Position numbers and translations under genes: made by a program. A stretch of DNA of 64,000 nucleotides from Candidatus Melainabacteria bacterium (GTDB lineage: Bacteria; Cyanobacteriota; Vampirovibrionia; Obscuribacterales; Obscuribacteraceae): assembly GCA_003151275.1 (NCBI GenBank), contig PLXC01000015.1, forward strand, positions 105,021 through 169,020, in the 5' to 3' direction. Below, in pieces: positions 60,689 through 64,000 of the stretch (position 1 is its first letter; every line of letters starts with the position of its first letter). Under the pieces are notes generated by a model that made no database searches, was not told the DNA's origin, and worked only from the letters and a program-made list of their open reading frames with translations.

Positions 60689-61780
60689 CTACGATTGTTT
60701 CCTCGAATTGTCCACGCTGGTGGGCAACTGCGGCACTTCCGATTGTCGATTCTTAATTTGGTCGAGGCGCTGTTTAGCGTCATCTTGACCGGGATCCAAA
60801 GCAACTGCCTCTGAATAAGCGCTGGTCGCCTCCTTATCCTTGCCCAGACGTTCGAGCACTCTGCCAAGATGAGCCCACAGTCCCGCATGTTTGGGGCTGA
60901 GGCTGACAGCTTGTTGAAATTCTGATCGTGCGGTAGACAAATCACCTTTAGATTCAGCCATCCATCCCATGTCTACATGCAACGCCGGATCCTTCGGCTC
61001 AAGCTTCACGGCTTCCGAAAGCTGCTTAATAGCCTTGTCTCCACCACCATTATCGGCAAGCAAGAAGGCAAAATCGGCATGCGCATAGCCATCACTTGGA
61101 TCTTCGTTGAAGCTGCGCGTGTAGGACCTTTCAGCCATTTCAAAGTCGCCTTTATTGGCGTACGAGAAAGCCAAAGAGCGCTCGATGTTAGCGTTATCAG
61201 GGGCATAGGTCAGGGCCCATTTAAATTCCGAAATCGCTCTGTCCCAGCGGTTCTTGCGTCCATAGGCAATGCCTTGCTGGTTGTGGAGTTTGGCGGCGCG
61301 TTGTTTGAGGGCGATAGTTTCTTCCCGCGTGAATGGAATTGGCTCACCGAGCCCGACTACCATCATTAACTCAGCTACCGCGCGCAGTGGATGTCCACAA
61401 AACATGGACAATATGCAGTAGTCGCGGTGCGCCACTTTCATTTCGGGGAAGAACATGATGGACGCTTGATATTCGAGCTCTGCCATCTTCAAATTCCAGC
61501 GTGACCAGTAATAACGAGCCAGGTCGTAATGTTCAAGGCTTTGATTCTGAGCCATCATTCGGACTGATTTAGCGTCTTCCGCGGCAGCTTCTTCGGCTTT
61601 GTCTTCTTCTGAAACTTCGTCAGTGTCTTGCGCAGGAGCCTTTACTGACGGAGCGGTGTTTGACTGTGTAACTTGCTTTTCGGGATCCGCTTCTTGCTGC
61701 GATTGAACGGCAGGAACGCTACACGAAATAAGTGCAGCGAGAACGAACAAATTGACGAGCGTTTTTTTAGTAATGGGCAT
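60689..61780 (-). CDS. Exported TPR protein, possible lipoprotein
   Basis: A 363-residue protein. The N-terminal segment TLVNLFVLAALISCS has a lipobox-like LISC, so lipidation is possible. A Glu/Ala-rich linker is followed by TPR units: QQGIAYGRKNRWDRAISEFKWAL, IERSLAFSYANKGDFEMAERS, ALHVDMGWMAESKGDLSTARSEF and LWAHLGRVLERLGKDKEAT. ATG 61780 and GTG 61792 are both possible starts. TPR lipoproteins often organise envelope assemblies. It is upstream of the JAMM-motif gene, 26 bases away, and probably shares its mRNA. Confidence 0.8.
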   Translation of the reverse strand: MPITKKTLVNLFVLAALISCSVPAVQSQQEADPEKQVTQSNTAPSVKAPAQDTDEVSEEDKAEEAAAEDAKSVRMMAQNQSLEHYDLARYYWSRWNLKMAELEYQASIMFFPEMKVAHRDYCILSMFCGHPLRAVAELMMVVGLGEPIPFTREETIALKQRAAKLHNQQGIAYGRKNRWDRAISEFKWALTYAPDNANIERSLAFSYANKGDFEMAERSYTRSFNEDPSDGYAHADFAFLLADNGGGDKAIKQLSEAVKLEPKDPALHVDMGWMAESKGDLSTARSEFQQAVSLSPKHAGLWAHLGRVLERLGKDKEATSAYSEAVALDPGQDDAKQRLDQIKNRQSEVPQLPTSVDNSRKQS

Positions 61781-61895
61781 GCCTAAACTCACAGCTGGGT
61801 CCGATTAGACCATTATGCCATTGAAAAACTGTTCGTGCTCACGACTTAATGACTGGTAAAAGTACCGGATTTCCCCTGTAGTTTATACAAATCGC

Positions 61896-61945
61896 TACCC
61901 TGGGAGCGCCGAACCGCCAGCATCCCTACCGGCATCAAACCCGCC
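61896..61945. repeat. Dispersed GC-rich hairpin repeat, family 1, second intergenic copy
   Basis: The sequence CCCTGGGAGCGCCGAACC is followed by CAGCATCCCTACCGGCATC. It shares the core GGGAGCGCCG...GCATCC...CCGGCATC with the copy at 21321 and with the coding copies in the CAP gene. It lies in the 257-base gap between lpxI and the TPR gene. Confidence 0.65.
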
Positions 61946-62037
61946 AAAATCCTTGCTTGCGTCGAAACCGTTACCCAAGTTTATTCAAGTCGATCCCGAC
62001 GAACCTCAATCCGCCGGCACCATGTTAAATTGCAACC

Positions 62038-62958
62038 TTAAATAGCAACCATCGCGATACCGCAACTATCAGCGTATGCAGCCATTTCAGCCCGATCGAC
62101 AATCATTGTCTCGTTCGCTTCCACAGCCAGAACACCGCCCTCAATCCCACATTTCATTGAATCGAGCGTACTCATACCAACAGCGGGAACATCAAAACGC
62201 TGGTCTTGGTTCGGTTTAGAAACTTTCACGACCACCACAGGTCCGCGAGCAAGTTGCACTCCCCGCCTGATAGCCTCATCGGTGCCTTCAATTGCTTCGA
62301 CTGCCAACAAGATGCGATCCCGAACAACCACTGTTTGTCCGATATCTAAAGCGGCGATTCCTTTTGCGATTTTCATTCCGTATTCAATATCCACGTACTC
62401 ATGCGGCGTGGGTTGGCGTTTTGTGATCACTCCGACTTCAGGAAAGAGGTGGCGCAAGAATTCAGATTGGGTCAAAACCTTGATGCCTAGTTGCTCTATC
62501 ATTTCCCCCATGCGGACATGAATACTATCGTCGTTCAAATTTGGAAGCTGACTAAGCTCTCGAACTGCCGTCCAATCGAACTTGTGCAGATTTTTCAGCA
62601 CATTCAACTTCCTTACCTTGCCAATGAAAACCATGCTTTCACAATGATGATCTTGCAAAAGCTTGAAGTTTCGACCAAGCTGACCAGGCGCGATAATTAT
62701 ATTGACATCAACGTAGGGCGAGACGGTCTTGTGTGCTTCTTGCGTGAGAGCCAGGGCGACAACCTTGTAACCTCTCTCTTTGGCTGATTTAGCCAAAATA
62801 CCGGGAAGTTTGCCATCACCAGCGATTAGTCCGAGTGTGCCTTGTTGCTTTGGAACGGAATCTTGCAATTGATTAGTAATGGAAGCTCCCGTCAAGAGCG
62901 ACCCTCCAGAGATTGATGGATGAAGTTTAACACTTGGGAAGTGGCGTCTTCCTTGCAT
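62038..62958 (-). CDS. lpxI: UDP-2,3-diacylglucosamine pyrophosphatase LpxI
   Basis: A 306-residue protein of the DUF1009/LpxI family, which takes the place of LpxH in alphaproteobacteria, cyanobacterial relatives and others. Motifs: GLIAGDGKLPGILAKSAKERG, VFIGKVRKLN, LNDDSIHVRMGEMIEQLGI, and the C-terminal domain with DIGQTVVVRD, EGTDEAIRRG and DVPAVGMSTLDSM. It hydrolyses UDP-2,3-diacylglucosamine to lipid X in lipid A synthesis, so an outer membrane is expected. The first 32 residues are not conserved in the family, and a later start may be real. Confidence 0.9.
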   Translation of the reverse strand: MQGRRHFPSVKLHPSISGGSLLTGASITNQLQDSVPKQQGTLGLIAGDGKLPGILAKSAKERGYKVVALALTQEAHKTVSPYVDVNIIIAPGQLGRNFKLLQDHHCESMVFIGKVRKLNVLKNLHKFDWTAVRELSQLPNLNDDSIHVRMGEMIEQLGIKVLTQSEFLRHLFPEVGVITKRQPTPHEYVDIEYGMKIAKGIAALDIGQTVVVRDRILLAVEAIEGTDEAIRRGVQLARGPVVVVKVSKPNQDQRFDVPAVGMSTLDSMKCGIEGGVLAVEANETMIVDRAEMAAYADSCGIAMVAI

Positions 62959-63121
62959 GCAACTAAGAATCGGCGCGGCGGCGTCGACAACATGCCGATT
63001 GTAGCGGGCAGGGCTTGCTAAAACAGCTAACCCGTCAAGATTTCGCAGATTTTGTTATCCTAGGATCGTCTATGCATTCGGGGTCAACGTGGCAAAGCCA
63101 CCGACTCCGCGAAGCCGCCTT

Positions 63122-63163
63122 ATCCGAGGATAGCCTTGCAACAAGCTGCCCGGCCTGTAACTG
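63122..63163. repeat. Dispersed repeat, family 2, copy C
   Basis: ATCCGAGGATAGCCTTGCA followed by CAAGCTGCCCGGC matches copy A at 41552-41594 at about 33 of 37 aligned bases, with two single-base gaps. The two are 21.5 kb apart in unrelated gaps, which marks a dispersed element. Confidence 0.7.
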
Positions 63164-63208
63164 AAGTGTCCGAGAATGGGGCCACCTCAGGGTAATTACC
63201 AGTTTTGC

Positions 63209-63238
63209 TTGACATCGAGAAAACAAGGCGATTAAACT
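63209..63238 (+). promoter_or_regulatory. Sigma70-type promoter for the small exported protein
   Basis: TTGACA (63209-63214) stands 18 bases before TAAACT (63233-63238). The -35 box is perfect and the -10 has four of six consensus bases. Predicted start of transcription is near 63245, about 50 bases before the ATG at 63297. Confidence 0.6.
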
Positions 63239-63296
63239 GAGCTAAGATTGCTACTCTGCCCTTTGAAGCGCGATGGAATGGACATTGGAGAACGAG

Positions 63297-63842
63297 ATGA
63301 CTAGGTTTGCTGCAAATTTGTTGACGGCTCTGTCGCTTGTTGCCTGCGTCAATTTGCCGGCTTTAGCCCAGCGTCAGTCAGACCCGAATATCGGTCATTT
63401 TTATATGGCGCGGCAGCAAATCACCATTACCGATGATGCGCCGAGCGTAAACGACCAAAGAACGACTCCTGCAGCCCCTGCCCAGGGGTCAGGTGCACTA
63501 CCAGGAAGACCATCCGCACTGCCAAGAGCCGGATGGATGCCGTATTCCCAATCAATTCCAAGCTTGAGAACGACCCTACCCAAGGTCAACAACGGCGTTC
63601 CAGAGAAAGCTCCGCCTCCGCCACAGCCATCGGCAGCCGCACTGCGAGCCCGCGCCGGTGCATTGTTGAAGGCGAGCGCACCGAAACCTAAAGCCTCCCA
63701 GCCTAGCGCGCCGGTCGTCAAGGCATACACTCCTTACAAGCAATACGAACCAGACTCAGCTGCCGTCGGTTCTGCAGCCATGAACTCAAACGCCAATGTG
63801 CGCGGAAGCGTGCTGCACTGGGCTCGCAATCGCCGCAACTAG
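63297..63842 (+). CDS. Small exported Pro/Ala-rich protein
   Basis: A 181-residue protein with a signal peptide (MTRFAANLLTALSLVACV, cleavage near ALAQ). The mature protein is low complexity, Pro/Ala/Ser-rich, basic, with PPPPQPSAAALRARAGALL and KASAPKPKASQPSAP. I recognise no domain. The ATG at 63297 is chosen over the frame's first codon at 63273 because GAGAACGAG precedes it and the signal peptide begins there. It is transcribed from a good promoter and stands 83 bases before tRNA-Arg. Confidence 0.68.
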   Translation: MTRFAANLLTALSLVACVNLPALAQRQSDPNIGHFYMARQQITITDDAPSVNDQRTTPAAPAQGSGALPGRPSALPRAGWMPYSQSIPSLRTTLPKVNNGVPEKAPPPPQPSAAALRARAGALLKASAPKPKASQPSAPVVKAYTPYKQYEPDSAAVGSAAMNSNANVRGSVLHWARNRRN

Positions 63843-63925
63843 CATTCGGAATTGTTTGTTACAGCCGCTGCTCTTGAAGAATCGATGGCTAAACGTCGTG
63901 CTATATTGATATTCCGCTACGTGAT

Positions 63926-63999
63926 GTGCCTGTAGCCCAGCTGGATAGAGCGCATGGCTACGAACCATGAGGTCGGGAGTTCGAATCTCTCCAGGCACG
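63926..63999 (+). tRNA. tRNA-Arg (anticodon ACG)
   Basis: The cloverleaf is complete: acceptor stem GTGCCTG (63926-63932) pairs with CAGGCAC (63992-63998), the D arm has GCCC...GAGC, the anticodon stem CATGG/CCATG holds the loop CTACGAA with anticodon ACG, and the T arm has GGGAG, TTCGAAT, CTCTC. The discriminator base is G at 63999. No CCA is encoded directly (the sequence reads GC and then the window ends). ACG is read as ICG after deamination. Confidence 0.95.
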
Positions 64000-64000
64000 C

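Larger units (their letters stand above)
62959..63296. other. 338-base intergenic region with family 2 repeat and promoter
   Basis: The region separates divergent lpxI and a small exported protein. It contains the family 2 repeat at 63122-63163 and a promoter at 63209-63238, both listed separately. No supported ORF lies in it. The left part (62959-63060) carries the expected lpxI promoter, but no box is clear. Confidence 0.5.

Overview
The window is a gene-dense stretch of a Gram-negative-type bacterial chromosome. It encodes the lipid A enzyme LpxI, many Sec signal peptides and lipoproteins, NADH-quinone oxidoreductase subunits, a futalosine-type menaquinone enzyme (MqnD), a 2-oxoacid:ferredoxin oxidoreductase and a type III glutamine synthetase. 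ATG, GTG and TTG starts are all used. The gene content and the style of many proteins (large secreted Pro/Ala/Thr-rich proteins, TPR and CHAT proteins, short dispersed GC-rich repeats) look most like the non-photosynthetic cyanobacterial relatives Melainabacteria/Vampirovibrionia, order Obscuribacterales. That placement is an inference from resemblance; no marker rRNA is present. No phage, insertion sequence, plasmid module or CRISPR array is visible.

Layout. 0-9 kb: a cytoplasmic-looking trypsin-fold protease, a membrane-anchored alpha/beta hydrolase, mqnD, two zinc metalloprotease genes one base apart, transaldolase and an LCP cell-wall ligase. 9-13.9 kb: large and small exported proteins of unknown function, an SPFH lipoprotein with a small coiled-coil membrane partner, then a 13-bp tandem repeat and a terminator hairpin. 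13.9-21.3 kb: energy metabolism (korA-korB, nuoL with a His-rich membrane protein, divergent nuoM). 21.3-34.4 kb: exported proteins (vWA, CAP, two relatives sharing a novel C-terminal module, TPR proteins, a degenerate CHAT protein), plus pgeF, an SDR and a YaiI-like protein. 34.7-45.9 kb: a glpD/2-hydroxyacid dehydrogenase/GT87 operon, beta-glucosidase, rsgA, typA, a sorbosone dehydrogenase-like protein and an AI-2E-family transporter. 46-51 kb: a Xer-like protein lacking catalytic residues, a Spy-like protein, a repeat-bearing membrane protein and a GGDEF/EAL protein. 51-56.5 kb: a receptor-like Ser/Thr kinase behind a possible structured leader and a 25-codon leader ORF, then a divergent acyltransferase-3/SGNH pair. 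56.6-64 kb: glnN, yjbQ, a JAMM-motif protein, a TPR lipoprotein, lpxI, a small exported protein and tRNA-Arg(ACG) at the right edge.

Themes. A large share of the genes acts at the cell surface: proteases, polysaccharide acylation, LCP ligation, peptidoglycan quality control and lipid A. Regulation is represented by a cyclic-di-GMP protein and a Ser/Thr kinase. The most interesting signals are: (i) a dispersed GC-rich hairpin repeat found between genes and also, in frame, inside a coding sequence; (ii) two families whose catalytic residues are replaced (CHAT and tyrosine recombinase); (iii) a candidate multi-helix RNA plus leader peptide in front of the kinase; (iv) a duplicated, unnamed exported module; and (v) a JAMM-motif protein with a hydrophobic N-terminus.
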